A DNA stretch of 64,000 nt from Hydrogenovibrio sp965140365 (GCA_965140365.1 OZ223196.1), one strand, 5' to 3'. Counted from the first letter of the stretch, positions 8,876 through 17,717 are shown. Translations and numbers: made by a program. Notes: generated by a model from the letters alone, not told the origin.

Positions 8876-9640
8876 TCAATTTTTAAAGTGATTAATTGTT
8901 TGTTTATAAGTTTGCGCTAATTGCCAGGCCTGTTGATTAACTGAGGTTTCTACCAACTGTTTAAAAGCAGTTTGTTCTTTTGGTTTTTCGTTAATGAGTT
9001 GTTTAACTTGAAATATTAAACCAGCTACTTTTAGAAGTGATTCATGTTCTATTTTGTCTATAAAATTCCGTAAATCGTTTTCACTGGCTTGTTGTATTAG
9101 ATACCGGTTTACATGGCTATTCAGTTCGAATAGTGTGGTAAGTTGTGTTCCATTCGCTTCGGTTACCTGTTGTTGGATAAGGTCATTAAGGTTGTAGCGT
9201 GCACTAAGAACCAGCGCATGGGAACGTAAAAAATCGGCAATAACCCATTCAAGTTGATTAGATGTGTGCAGCAATGTTTGGGCTTGTTGAGTTAAATCAG
9301 TCCGTACTGACTCAGGCAATGCTGCAGGAGGATGAGCTAAAGCTTTTGCATGACGAATGAGTTCGATATGTTCATACTGTAAAAAATCATAGTGTGCAAC
9401 TTCACCTGTTTGAATGCGGTTCATTTCATAAATCAATTTTGGTTGGGCACTTGTTACTTTTCTTAATGCTTCAAGATAATCTTGGTGGTGAGAGGGATTG
9501 ATTGTTTGTGTCGGTGGTTTATCGTTGATGGAATCCTTTGAGAAAGTCTCTTGATTACAGGCGCTTAAAGCGCTAGTGAACAATATGATTAAATATCCAC
9601 GAATGAATAACCGGTTCAACAGCTTATTAAAATTTTTCAT
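8876..9640 (-). CDS. lipoprotein, mostly helical, unknown function
   Basis: A 254-residue protein with an N-terminal hydrophobic segment ending in the lipobox LSAC (Cys28), then a linker rich in Pro, Thr and Ser, then an almost entirely helical domain rich in Gln, Leu and His (for example EHIELIRHAKALAH). It is encoded 38 bases downstream of a di-haem peroxidase and 65 bases upstream of the cupin gene. The histidines and position beside a MauG-type enzyme make a periplasmic partner or substrate possible, by analogy with MbnP beside MbnH, but there is no sequence resemblance to MbnP. AT-rich compared with the flanks. A one-mismatch CCAGGCCTGG copy near 8923 encodes Q-A-W. Confidence 0.6.
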   Translation of the reverse strand: MKNFNKLLNRLFIRGYLIILFTSALSACNQETFSKDSINDKPPTQTINPSHHQDYLEALRKVTSAQPKLIYEMNRIQTGEVAHYDFLQYEHIELIRHAKALAHPPAALPESVRTDLTQQAQTLLHTSNQLEWVIADFLRSHALVLSARYNLNDLIQQQVTEANGTQLTTLFELNSHVNRYLIQQASENDLRNFIDKIEHESLLKVAGLIFQVKQLINEKPKEQTAFKQLVETSVNQQAWQLAQTYKQTINHFKN

Positions 9641-9678
9641 GTTTTTTATCCGAATACGTGATGCAATATTTTGTTTTG

Positions 9679-10719
9679 TTAAAAGATTTCTCGAATTGTA
9701 GGGGGCATTTTTCCAGTAAGTGACTTTAAAAAGGCCTTAATATCTTTAATGTCATCAGCGTTAACAGAACGTTTTGTATGTTGTGCTATTTGCATTTTAA
9801 TAGCGGTATCCAGCGTGTTAATACTACCTGTGTGAAAGTAAGGTGAGGAACGCATGATGTTGTGCAAAGTGGGCACCTTTATCATTCCTTTATCTTTTTT
9901 ACGACCACTTCGAGAATAAATTCCTTCCGTTATTTCACGGTCTTTAGGGTGATAAAGGGTTAATTCGAATTTATGGTAAAGATTTCCGCCTAAATTAATA
10001 CCATTATGACAAGCGATACAACCATAACTTTGAAATCGTTCTAAACCTCGTAGAGCACTGTTAGATAAGGCGCTTGAATCACCGGATAGATATAAGTCAT
10101 AAGGCGCATTATTTACGATTAGACCTCGCTCCATTTGAGCGATAGCATGCCCAATGTTTTCTTGAGTTAAGCCATCTGGGTATAAAGTATTAAATCGCGC
10201 CTGGTAGTTGGTTTGTCTGAGCTTTTCTATTAAATCAGGCCAGTGGTGTCCCATTTCAATTGGATTTTCAACAGGTTGTTGAGCTTGCTCTTCCAAGTCA
10301 AACGCTCGCCCGTCCCAAAATTGACGAAAATTGAATCCACTATTGAATACCGTGGGAACATTAATATCACCTTTTTGTCCATTAATACCGATGGCAACAG
10401 GGCGACCATCACCTCCTCCTGAACGTCCGTTATGACAAGAACTGCAAGCAATAGTTCCGTCCAGTGATAGGCTTTTATCTTGAAATAGATCATGACCTAA
10501 TATAGCTTGCTTATGATTAATATTGATCTCTTTATATGTTGGTAATGGTCGATGAGGCGAGTTTGCTAAGCGGCCATCTTTTCCTGTTGCAAGTAAAGAG
10601 GGTTCATTTTTGGCCTTAATAAAATTCCAATAAGCTTTATCTTCATTATCTTTTGGAATTGTGAGTGCTTTAACGGTACTAGCGGTTACCAAAAAAATTA
10701 AAAATAACAATATTTTCAT
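9679..10719 (-). CDS. di-haem cytochrome c peroxidase / MauG family
   Basis: Periplasmic di-haem enzyme of the bacterial cytochrome c peroxidase/MauG superfamily. After a signal peptide (cleaved near AL of VKALTIP) there are two c-type haem motifs, CSSCH at residues 92-96 and CIACH at 234-238, and the segments FNSGFNFRQFWDGRA and IMRSSPYFHTGSI that shape the active site. The 346-residue length fits either peroxidases or MauG-like oxidases; the sequence alone does not decide whether it removes peroxide or modifies a protein. It heads a likely three-gene operon with the lipoprotein and the cupin, 240 bases downstream of a TonB-dependent receptor on the same strand. Confidence 0.85.
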   Translation of the reverse strand: MKILLFLIFLVTASTVKALTIPKDNEDKAYWNFIKAKNEPSLLATGKDGRLANSPHRPLPTYKEININHKQAILGHDLFQDKSLSLDGTIACSSCHNGRSGGGDGRPVAIGINGQKGDINVPTVFNSGFNFRQFWDGRAFDLEEQAQQPVENPIEMGHHWPDLIEKLRQTNYQARFNTLYPDGLTQENIGHAIAQMERGLIVNNAPYDLYLSGDSSALSNSALRGLERFQSYGCIACHNGINLGGNLYHKFELTLYHPKDREITEGIYSRSGRKKDKGMIKVPTLHNIMRSSPYFHTGSINTLDTAIKMQIAQHTKRSVNADDIKDIKAFLKSLTGKMPPTIREIF

Positions 10720-10958
10720 TCTTTTAACTTCCTAGTGAATGTCGATTTGATTAATGCATGTCGCGATTTGTTTGACTCATCCAAATGCAGAAGGTTATTA
10801 ATGGATAAAATGAATTCGGGAACACCAATAGCTTTCTAATTAAAAGTGTTTCATTGATTTCTTTTAATGACTGCTTTGTTAAGGTTTTAAATTCGCGCAA
10901 AGTTTTCTATTTTTTAAGCCAGCCAAAAAGGCTGACTTGTTCAATTAAAAATGCATGA
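10720..10958. other. intergenic stretch, AT-rich
   Basis: 239 bases between the TonB-dependent receptor and the peroxidase gene, both minus strand. No ORF. A weak stem AGCC-AAAAA-GGCT near 10918-10935 follows the receptor gene. No RegA-type palindrome or Fur box was found, so the promoter of the peroxidase operon is unidentified. Confidence 0.5.
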
Positions 10959-13265
10959 TTAAAAGCGATAGCTGGCTTGGATTCTAATATCTCGACCGGG
11001 TTCATAAACGACTTCATCGTTTTCAAGGTCACCTAAAGTAGTTGTTTCGGAATAGGTTTCATCAAATAGATTATTTACTGCTAAATTAAGTTCTAAGCCT
11101 TTCAAAATGTTAGGGCTCCACATCATTTGTATATCATGCACGACAAACCCTTTTCGGTAGAGTTCACCAGAGTTTTTTACGTCAGCAGAAGCTGTTAAGG
11201 TGTAACCGAACAAAAGGCTTTGAGTAAAGTTCCATTTGTTATCCCAAACGAGTCGTTGACCTGGGTTAGCTGCGTTTCTTTGGAATGAAGAAGAAATATA
11301 AAAATCGCCATCTTTGTCTTCGACTTTCGTATCACTGTAGATTAAAGCTGTCATCCATTTTGACTGATATTGATAGTCCGCTCTGGCTTCCCAACCTTTT
11401 GAGGTAATTTCAGGCAGGTTATAGATATTTGTACCGCCAGGAGGTTCTGCACCAATTAGATTATCAATTTTGGTATCGAATATAGACAGTTTAAATTTGA
11501 TATTATCTCTAGAAATTAAATTTTTGGCTTCATAGTTGAAACCATATTCTTTTCTAACAGAAGTTTCTGGTTTAAATGCGCTGGGGTTTTCATCCAATGT
11601 TTTGCCATTATATTTAGCATCAGGATTGGCTAAATGAAGAGCCTGATATGCGACGGGTATCGCTCCCGCAGCTCTGACGGCTTCACCGTAGCTTCCGAAA
11701 ATAGAAAAGCCATTCCATGCTTTATAAGAAGCTGAAATATTCGGTGAGAAACGGTCTCCTTTTAGTTTGGCAAATCCTTGATCGGCGTCATAAGAATCAT
11801 GTCGCAAACCAATACTTAAAGATAAGTTATTGATTTTAGTCCTATTTTGAACATATAAACCTAAGTTAGAATTACCAAACTCGATCGGAGATGCAAAACT
11901 CCCTTTACTGTTTTCATCTTTATAATCAAAACCAATTGTAAGACGGTTTTCGCTTTTTAAAAAATTGAATTTAGCCGTGTTTCTTAGGTCGAAATTTCGA
12001 ACTTGGTTATTCATTTTTAAAGCGTCTGTTGTCGCTTTTGAGACTTGGTTGTCCATAGAAGTTCGTCTAAATTCAATTTCTGATTGATTTAGTTTTAATT
12101 CTGGGTTGATTAAAGGATTTTGAGATTCGTAAAGATAGTTTATTCCCACCGTATTTCGTATTCTTTTCATATTTGCTAAGGCTTTATCATACTCATTGAG
12201 ATAGCCTATTTCACTTGAATTATTCCAAGCTCTTTGGCCTTTTATTTCATTACGTTCAGCAGAGATTTTAAAAGTATGGCCTTTTTGATCCAATAGGCTT
12301 AGTTTTACCAAGTAATCATCAGCGTCTTCTGCTGTATTACTGTTTTTTTCGCCATTTCCCATGCGATAATCTTCAGATTTAATAGAGCTATAATGTGCCA
12401 TAATTCCTATATTATCTAAAAATTGAGTATATACAGTTGCAATTGGGTTTTTATATTCAGAAGCTGAACCGTAACCATAGCTAAGCTTTGCGCCAATGCT
12501 TTCTCCTGGATCAAGTAAATCCTGAGCGTCAACAGTTGTAAAACGAATTGCGCCGCCTAATGCCCCCGGTCCAGCATCAGCGGCTGGTGCTGTATCCACT
12601 TCAACTTGCTTTAATATACTAGGATCTACCTGAATTAAATTGCCTTGCCCCGGATGTGTTGCTCGCCCTTGATCTGCACCATCAATTGTGACATTTAAAT
12701 TGCTTTGTTCTATGCCACGTAAATATAAGCGTTGTGTCTGGCGAGTCCCGCCACCGCCTACGGTAACCGAGGGGTCTGTTGTAAAAACATCTTTGGTTGA
12801 ATTTGCCTGAAACCTTTCCATATCTTCTGATGAGATTTCTGTCAAATAGGGCGAATTTTGTTGTAAATCACCCATAACTGTTATTTCACTAAGTGTTGTT
12901 TCTGATTTGGCATAGTCTTTTGAATTGATGGTAACGCGTTTGTCACCGTCAAAGTGCGCTTTTAGTTGAGAGCCTTGTAGCAGTTGGTTGAGACCTTGTT
13001 TAACGGAAAATTGTCCATTTAAGCCTTGAGTGGTTTTTCCTTCAAGCAGGGCGCCGTCAACACTGAGTAGCAGACCGGAGGTTTTGGCAAAATCAGCTAG
13101 GGCGGTTGATAGGTTTCCGGCTGGAATTTGGTAGCTTTGTACGGCGGAAGCGGTTTCGGCGAAAGAAACCGTTGGCGCTAAGGCCAGTGACCCTGCGGTG
13201 ACGAGTAACCCGCTATGAAGTGCTAATGCGCGCCATAAACGGTTTTTCTGAGTTGTGGGTTTCAT
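10959..13265 (-). CDS. TonB-dependent receptor with STN signalling domain
   Basis: Outer-membrane TonB-dependent receptor of 768 residues, in the haem/haemoglobin-siderophore branch. In order: signal peptide (to about residue 36), STN secretin/TonB short N-terminal domain (about 40-110, with IPAGNLSTALADFAKTSG), plug domain (TEISSEDMERFQ to about 250, with RLYLRGIEQSNLNVTIDGA), then a barrel ending in the aromatic residue F (QASYRF). An STN domain implies signalling through the FecR-FecI pair encoded upstream. A FecI-type promoter motif lies at 13312-13340, about 40 bases before the start. Base composition changes inside the gene: the signal/STN part is near 50-60% GC while the barrel is in the thirties. 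Ligand unknown. Confidence 0.9.
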   Translation of the reverse strand: MKPTTQKNRLWRALALHSGLLVTAGSLALAPTVSFAETASAVQSYQIPAGNLSTALADFAKTSGLLLSVDGALLEGKTTQGLNGQFSVKQGLNQLLQGSQLKAHFDGDKRVTINSKDYAKSETTLSEITVMGDLQQNSPYLTEISSEDMERFQANSTKDVFTTDPSVTVGGGGTRQTQRLYLRGIEQSNLNVTIDGADQGRATHPGQGNLIQVDPSILKQVEVDTAPAADAGPGALGGAIRFTTVDAQDLLDPGESIGAKLSYGYGSASEYKNPIATVYTQFLDNIGIMAHYSSIKSEDYRMGNGEKNSNTAEDADDYLVKLSLLDQKGHTFKISAERNEIKGQRAWNNSSEIGYLNEYDKALANMKRIRNTVGINYLYESQNPLINPELKLNQSEIEFRRTSMDNQVSKATTDALKMNNQVRNFDLRNTAKFNFLKSENRLTIGFDYKDENSKGSFASPIEFGNSNLGLYVQNRTKINNLSLSIGLRHDSYDADQGFAKLKGDRFSPNISASYKAWNGFSIFGSYGEAVRAAGAIPVAYQALHLANPDAKYNGKTLDENPSAFKPETSVRKEYGFNYEAKNLISRDNIKFKLSIFDTKIDNLIGAEPPGGTNIYNLPEITSKGWEARADYQYQSKWMTALIYSDTKVEDKDGDFYISSSFQRNAANPGQRLVWDNKWNFTQSLLFGYTLTASADVKNSGELYRKGFVVHDIQMMWSPNILKGLELNLAVNNLFDETYSETTTLGDLENDEVVYEPGRDIRIQASYRF

Positions 13266-13311
13266 GGTTTTCCTTTTAATTTTCAGTAAATGTAAATCGT
13301 TTCCATATGAG

Positions 13312-13340
13312 AAGCCGTACGAAAATTAAAAAAGGGAACC
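13312..13340 (-). promoter_or_regulatory. putative FecI-type ECF sigma promoter of the receptor gene
   Basis: Minus strand GGTTCCC (13334-13340) and CGGCTT (13312-13317) separated by 16 bases; the identical elements with identical spacing occur upstream of the PepSY reductase gene. Transcription would begin near 13305 and give a 40-base leader. Confidence 0.55.
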
Positions 13341-13393
13341 AGGTGGGCTGTTTTATGGTGCTTTTTGTTTGATTGTTTCAGTCAAAACAACAG

Positions 13394-13403
13394 CCAGGCC
13401 TGG
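13394..13403. repeat. CCAGGCCTGG palindrome (intergenic)
   Basis: Lies 18 bases beyond the stop of the PepSY/flavodoxin gene (minus strand) and ahead of the receptor promoter. The stem is not extended much beyond the 10-mer, but on the minus strand a T-rich stretch follows, so a terminator role is possible. Confidence 0.6.
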
Positions 13404-13421
13404 TGGAAACCGTTTAAAATT

Positions 13422-15830
13422 TCAATAAATGTCACGCAAGTAGCCGTTATGTGCCAAAAGCGTTTGGTAATCGTTAGGGGATAAGATGCTTTGCAAGGCA
13501 TCGTCGACGGCTTTCGCCATAGTATCGGCGCTGCCACACACCAAAATCACCGCACCTTGCTGGACCCAGCTTTGAATCTCTTCCCCGGCCTCGCGCAGCT
13601 TATCTTGAACATAGCCTTCCTGCTCGCGGGAAAAGGCGGTGGTCAGTTTTTCAAGCTGACCGTTTTTTAGCCAGTCATTCAACTCGTCTTGATAATAGAA
13701 ATCAGAAGCTTGGTTGCGTTCGCCGAATAATAACCAGTTTTGATAATGGCCGTGCTGGATGCGTTGTTGCAGATGAGCACGCAAACCGGCCAGTCCGGTG
13801 CCGTTCCCGATTAAAATCAAAGGGCCGGAATGGTTGGTATCGAGATGAAACGCGCTGTGGGACTGAATGGTCAGATAGGCGGTTTGGCCGTGCGTGAGTG
13901 AATCCGTGAGAAAACCGGACCCTTTTCCGAGTGTATTGTTCTCAAAACGCACTTGACGTACCAAAAGCTGTAAGCCGCCGGTTTCCGGAATGGAGGCGAT
14001 GGAGTACTGACGTGTTTCGGTGGTTTGGTTGTCTTTCAGAGTAAGTTCAACCAAATCGCCCGCTTGCCAATCAACGGTTTTTGCATTGGCCGGTTCAAAG
14101 CACAAATGGTAGGTCGGCATGCCTTGGCTGCCGGGGTTTAGTAAAGTGCGTTCGGTTAAGCGCCATTCATCCGGTTCCGCGATTAAGGATACTTCGCGAT
14201 TTCCGCCGAGCTGAATCAGCAAATTCTGCCAGGCCTGGAGGTTTTTCGGATTTAATTTATCGACCGTCGTACAAGGTTGAAGGGCGGTTGCGCCGCTTTG
14301 GCGCATCCAGTTATCCAAAGCCAAACCAAAGGTACAAAAATGCTCGTAATGGCGGTCACCCAAGGCCAGTACGGCAAATTGAAGGTCGGGTTTGAAATCG
14401 ACTACGGCTTCAAGGTGTTTGACAAAACGTCGGGCGCTGTCCGGCGCTTCGCCTTCTCCAAAGGTGGAGGCAATCAATAAAATCAGGGATTTGTCGGCCA
14501 GTTGTTCGGGCGTTAATTCCCCCAAACCGGTCAGACTGATTGCTCGGTCGGTGTCTTGTAATATTTGCCCGGTCAACCAGGCCAGTCGCTCGGCACTGCC
14601 GTTTTGGCTGGCATAGACAATCACCGTGTCCGCCTGTGCCAGCGGCACGGTTTTGAGGTTGGCTTGTTGTTTGGCTTCACGACGCAGTTTGGCGGTTTTA
14701 CGACGATCCATATACAGCATGAAGCCGGTAATGCCGAACAGGGGTAATGATAAGGCGGTGATGAATAATAGAATGCGTCCAGGCAGGCCGAAAAACTCGC
14801 CAGTATGTAAAGGTAACATGCTGGACATGATTTTTTCGTTAAAGGCTTTATCTTCATAACGTTGGTGTTTGATAGCTTGCCAGTTTTTTCCTTCTAGAAC
14901 TAATGTGTTTCGGGCGCGGGAATGTGCCGGCTGTGGATCAAAATATTGGAATTCGTAGCGGTTGGTGTTTTTGGGCAGTCGTAAAGTGGCGTGGCGGTAT
15001 CCATTTGTGGCAAGGTGTTGTTCAAATGCCTGCCAGGCCTGGTCGATTTGCATTGAATTGGCTTGGGTTGATGATGGCCCGGCCGGTTGTTTTTGGGGTG
15101 AGGGTTTGGCCTGTTTGGAACCGCCGCGTACCGGTTTTGATACGCCGGTGATGGCATAGAGGCCACTCCGGTACCAGTCGTAGGACCAGTAAAGTCCGGT
15201 GAAAGAAGCCAGTAATAGAAAAATCAGTACCCAAGTGCCGATGACGGCATGTAGATCGGATAAGAAGCCGCGTCCGGTTTTTTGAGGGTTGAAAGTTAAC
15301 CAGGTTTTGAGACGGTGCCAGGTCTTCGGCCATCGTAGATAGAGGCCTGACAGCACCAGCACGATTAAAGCAAGCGTGGAAGCACCGACGATTTGTTTGC
15401 CGGGTTTATCCAGTAAGAGCCAACGATGCAGCGCCATAACCGTATGAAAAAAATCGTGACCGATTTCATCCTGCCATCGTACTTGACCGGTATAAGGATC
15501 GACATAGCGGGTTTCGCCGCGTCGCGCCCGTTTGCCGGTGCCGGGCAATGCAAAATTAACGCGGGCCGCTTCGAAAGGGTCTTTCGAAAACGTCAGGGCG
15601 TTCACGGTTCGGTCGGGATGGGCTGTTTGGATGCGAGTCAACAAAGTTTGCGGCGATAGCCGAGTGGCGTTTGGTTGGGGTTTAACCGTTATTAAATCGG
15701 TGTTCAGTAGGTGAACGATTTCGCGTTCGAATGATAAAATTGCACCGGTGGTGCCGACAATCATCAGGATCAGGCCGGCGGTGATTCCAAGGATCCAATG
15801 AATTTGGAACCAGGCGTTTTTAAATGTCAT
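13422..15830 (-). CDS. PepSY-membrane / flavodoxin / FAD-NAD(P) reductase fusion
   Basis: Inner-membrane flavoprotein joining a PepSY-associated transmembrane region (about residues 1-380, four or so helices, with conserved His in HDFFHTVMALHRWLL and LHAVIGTWV) to a flavodoxin-like FMN domain (TVIVYASQNGSAERLA) and a sulfite-reductase-type FAD/NADPH reductase domain (RQYSIAS, LIGNGTGLAGLRAHL, SADTMAKAVDDAL). Such fusions occur next to siderophore receptors and are thought to pass NADPH electrons across the membrane to reduce periplasmic ferric chelates. The frame opens with GTG at 15866; ATG at 15830 starts where the first helix needs it. A FecI-type promoter motif lies at 15993-16021. Two intragenic CCAGGCCTGG copies (14229, 15033) encode Q-A-W. 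Confidence 0.85.
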   Translation of the reverse strand: MTFKNAWFQIHWILGITAGLILMIVGTTGAILSFEREIVHLLNTDLITVKPQPNATRLSPQTLLTRIQTAHPDRTVNALTFSKDPFEAARVNFALPGTGKRARRGETRYVDPYTGQVRWQDEIGHDFFHTVMALHRWLLLDKPGKQIVGASTLALIVLVLSGLYLRWPKTWHRLKTWLTFNPQKTGRGFLSDLHAVIGTWVLIFLLLASFTGLYWSYDWYRSGLYAITGVSKPVRGGSKQAKPSPQKQPAGPSSTQANSMQIDQAWQAFEQHLATNGYRHATLRLPKNTNRYEFQYFDPQPAHSRARNTLVLEGKNWQAIKHQRYEDKAFNEKIMSSMLPLHTGEFFGLPGRILLFITALSLPLFGITGFMLYMDRRKTAKLRREAKQQANLKTVPLAQADTVIVYASQNGSAERLAWLTGQILQDTDRAISLTGLGELTPEQLADKSLILLIASTFGEGEAPDSARRFVKHLEAVVDFKPDLQFAVLALGDRHYEHFCTFGLALDNWMRQSGATALQPCTTVDKLNPKNLQAWQNLLIQLGGNREVSLIAEPDEWRLTERTLLNPGSQGMPTYHLCFEPANAKTVDWQAGDLVELTLKDNQTTETRQYSIASIPETGGLQLLVRQVRFENNTLGKGSGFLTDSLTHGQTAYLTIQSHSAFHLDTNHSGPLILIGNGTGLAGLRAHLQQRIQHGHYQNWLLFGERNQASDFYYQDELNDWLKNGQLEKLTTAFSREQEGYVQDKLREAGEEIQSWVQQGAVILVCGSADTMAKAVDDALQSILSPNDYQTLLAHNGYLRDIY

Positions 15831-15866
15831 TTTGTTTTTCTTGTGCAAGCGTGTCGAGCGAAGCAC

Positions 15867-16129
15867 CAGTTGAAATCGGTTTCACAATGCATTCACCATG
15901 AAGTTGGCGCATGATAAGCTTTCGTTAAACGGGTCCAAAACAAGAAGGCATTGGCTTTGGTTTGGGTTCAAATTGGCGCTCATCTTTGAATAAAGCCGAA
16001 ACAGATTTGAAAAAGGGAACCGTCAATAAGCATTTTATCGGTTTGGTTTATGGGTGCGATATGTATGGGTGGCATGGGAAAGGTCCGACGGTTATTGATG
16101 ATTCAGAATGCCCTGTGTAAACCGTCCTG
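15867..16129. other. intergenic leader of the PepSY reductase gene
   Basis: 263 bases between the reductase gene and fecR, both minus strand. It holds the putative ECF promoter at 15993-16021 and a predicted leader of roughly 120-155 bases. No ORF of note. Confidence 0.5.
15993..16021 (-). promoter_or_regulatory. putative FecI-type ECF sigma promoter of the reductase gene
   Basis: Minus strand GGTTCCCTTTTT, with GGTTCCC at 16015-16021 and CGGCTT at 15993-15998, spacing 16. Matches the element before the TonB receptor base for base in both hexamer-like blocks and in the T-run after the first. Confidence 0.55.
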
Positions 16130-17098
16130 TCATGGAAAAATCTGCCAGGCCTGATGTTGGTTTTGATGGATATCCAGATTTAAGGCATTGGCAACAGATT
16201 CCAATGTCTGTGAGAGGTTTCGGGTGGAGAAGGTGCCGACCAATCGACGCTGATTCAGCCGTTCATCCAGTTCAATATTGTGTTTGGAGTAACGCTGCAA
16301 TTCTTCAATGAAATCAATCAATGGCCAGTTGTCGACCACGAGCAGGCCTTTGGTCCAACTGGATCGGAAAGACTCGGCTTTTTCAACCAGACCGATGGCC
16401 GTGGCTGTGAAACCCACTTGCTGACCGGGTTGTAATGTTTGTTTTTGCCCGTGTAGATTTTCAATGTCGACTTGGCCGTCGAAGACCGCGATGATGGTAT
16501 TTTGAAAGCCGCTACGAACGCTGAAGCGGGTGCCTCTGGCCGTCATTTGACCTTGTGCCGATTTAACGAACAGTCTACGTGGAGTTGGTCGATAATCCGG
16601 GGCGGTTTGTACTAGGATTTCGCCGTTTCTCAAGTAAACACCGCGTTGTTGCGCATTGTAATCGATATCGACGCAGGTGCCGGTATTGAGCCAGACTTGT
16701 GATTGGTCGGCCAATTGCAGTCGGTCGTTTTGGCCGATATCGGTTTGGTATTGTGCCGATAAGGCGAGGATTTGAAAGGCTAACTGTTCAGCATAGTGTG
16801 ATTGTGCCAAATAGCCGGCGCCAAACAGGCCGAGCAGGCCGACGGACAGCTTTTTCAATGCCGCTCGTCTCCCCATGCCTTTGGGCGCGTTTAATGCGGC
16901 CCTGGCCAGGGTCGGGTCGAGACCCGACAGGTGTCTTCCGGCTTGCTCAACCCGTTGCCAAGCTTGGCCGTGCTTTGGGGATTGATTCAACCAACGGTGC
17001 CAGTCATTTTTGTCTTTTTCACTGACCGACTCGTCGTTTAAAATGGCGTACCATTCGCAGGCAGAGGCCAGGGCGTGGTGTTCGTGTTCTTTATTCAA
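16130..17098 (-). CDS. fecR: FecR-type anti-sigma / sigma regulator
   Basis: Inner-membrane signal transducer that holds the cognate ECF sigma factor and activates it when the STN domain of an occupied outer-membrane receptor contacts its periplasmic part. The N-terminal cytoplasmic domain (residues 1-80, ACEWYAILNDESVSEKDKNDWHRWL) is of the DUF4880 type, followed by one transmembrane helix (about 84-100, LKKLSVGLLGLFGAGYLA), the FecR periplasmic domain (RGTRFSVR) and a short C-terminal STN-like region. It overlaps the fecI stop by eight bases. A one-mismatch CCAGGCCTGG copy at its 3' end encodes Q-A-W. Confidence 0.9.
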   Translation of the reverse strand: MNKEHEHHALASACEWYAILNDESVSEKDKNDWHRWLNQSPKHGQAWQRVEQAGRHLSGLDPTLARAALNAPKGMGRRAALKKLSVGLLGLFGAGYLAQSHYAEQLAFQILALSAQYQTDIGQNDRLQLADQSQVWLNTGTCVDIDYNAQQRGVYLRNGEILVQTAPDYRPTPRRLFVKSAQGQMTARGTRFSVRSGFQNTIIAVFDGQVDIENLHGQKQTLQPGQQVGFTATAIGLVEKAESFRSSWTKGLLVVDNWPLIDFIEELQRYSKHNIELDERLNQRRLVGTFSTRNLSQTLESVANALNLDIHQNQHQAWQIFP

Positions 17099-17612
17099 CG
17101 GCTTTCTCCTCGTCCGCAGCGAGAATACAAGCCATCATGGCTTGGGCCATGTATTTCTTGACCATGCGTTCGCTGACGTCCAGCTTGACGGCGATTTCAC
17201 GGTATTTCAAACCGTCGAACTGCGCCATCATGAAAGCCCGGCGGGGTTTTTCCGCTAAGCTCGATAAGGCTTGATCGATTTTGAGCAGGGTTTCGATGAT
17301 TTCATTGAGGTGTTCACTTGACGGGGTCGTGGGTTCCGGCATAGCCGAGATGGCATCCAAATAGGCTTTTTCAATTTCTTCGCGTCGCCATTTATCGATT
17401 AGAAGGCCTTTGGCAATGGTTGCCAGATAGGCTCGGGGTTCTTTGCATTTCAAGCATTGGCCGGATTTTCTCAAAATTCGGACGAATGTATCCTGTGTCA
17501 GGTCTTCTGCGGTATGTGGGCAACCGGCACGATGACAAATCCAGCCTTGCAGCCAGCTTTGGTGTTCGGTATATAAGGTGACGACGGGAATACGATTCAG
17601 TTCTTCACTCAT
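17091..17612 (-). CDS. fecI: FecI-type ECF RNA polymerase sigma factor
   Basis: Extracytoplasmic-function sigma factor with region 2 (AEDLTQDTFVRILRK) and region 4 (LSSLAEKPRRAFMMAQFDGLKYREIAVKLDVSERMVKKYM, helix-turn-helix). It should direct RNA polymerase to iron-uptake promoters, here most likely the receptor and reductase genes that share GGTTCCC-N16-CGGCTT. The frame is open to 17657, but that upstream ATG lies inside a Fur-box palindrome at 17647-17665, so translation from the ATG at 17612 (MSEELNRI) is preferred; it gives a normal 173-residue protein. Co-transcribed and overlapping with fecR. Confidence 0.9.
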   Translation of the reverse strand: MSEELNRIPVVTLYTEHQSWLQGWICHRAGCPHTAEDLTQDTFVRILRKSGQCLKCKEPRAYLATIAKGLLIDKWRREEIEKAYLDAISAMPEPTTPSSEHLNEIIETLLKIDQALSSLAEKPRRAFMMAQFDGLKYREIAVKLDVSERMVKKYMAQAMMACILAADEEKAVE

Positions 17613-17646
17613 AGCGGAAAATATAAGGTAATGCTGATAAAAAATA

Positions 17647-17665
17647 AATGATAACACATATCATT
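17647..17665. promoter_or_regulatory. Fur box upstream of fecI
   Basis: AATGATAACACATATCATT, a 19-bp palindrome with 7-bp perfect arms matching the GATAAT/ATTATC style of Fur operators. It lies 35 bases before the preferred fecI start, so iron-replete Fur would silence the sigma factor and with it the receptor and reductase. Confidence 0.65.
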
Positions 17666-17692
17666 TTTATTTTGTTTATTGGTGATTAATTA

Positions 17693-17717
17693 AAACCGCC
17701 AGGCCTGGCGGTTTTTT
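17693..17717. repeat. extended CCAGGCCTGG hairpin in a divergent promoter region
   Basis: AAACCGCCAGGCCTGGCGGTTT, a perfect 22-bp palindrome with a run of T after it (core 17699-17708). It looks like a terminator but sits between the divergent fecI and oxidase operons, where nothing obvious needs terminating. The same sequence with the same downstream spacing to a RegA-type site recurs at 20906-20930. Confidence 0.75.

Noticed and set aside
10810..10830. GTTCCC upstream of the peroxidase gene as a third FecI promoter
   Set aside because: No CGGCTT at the required spacing.
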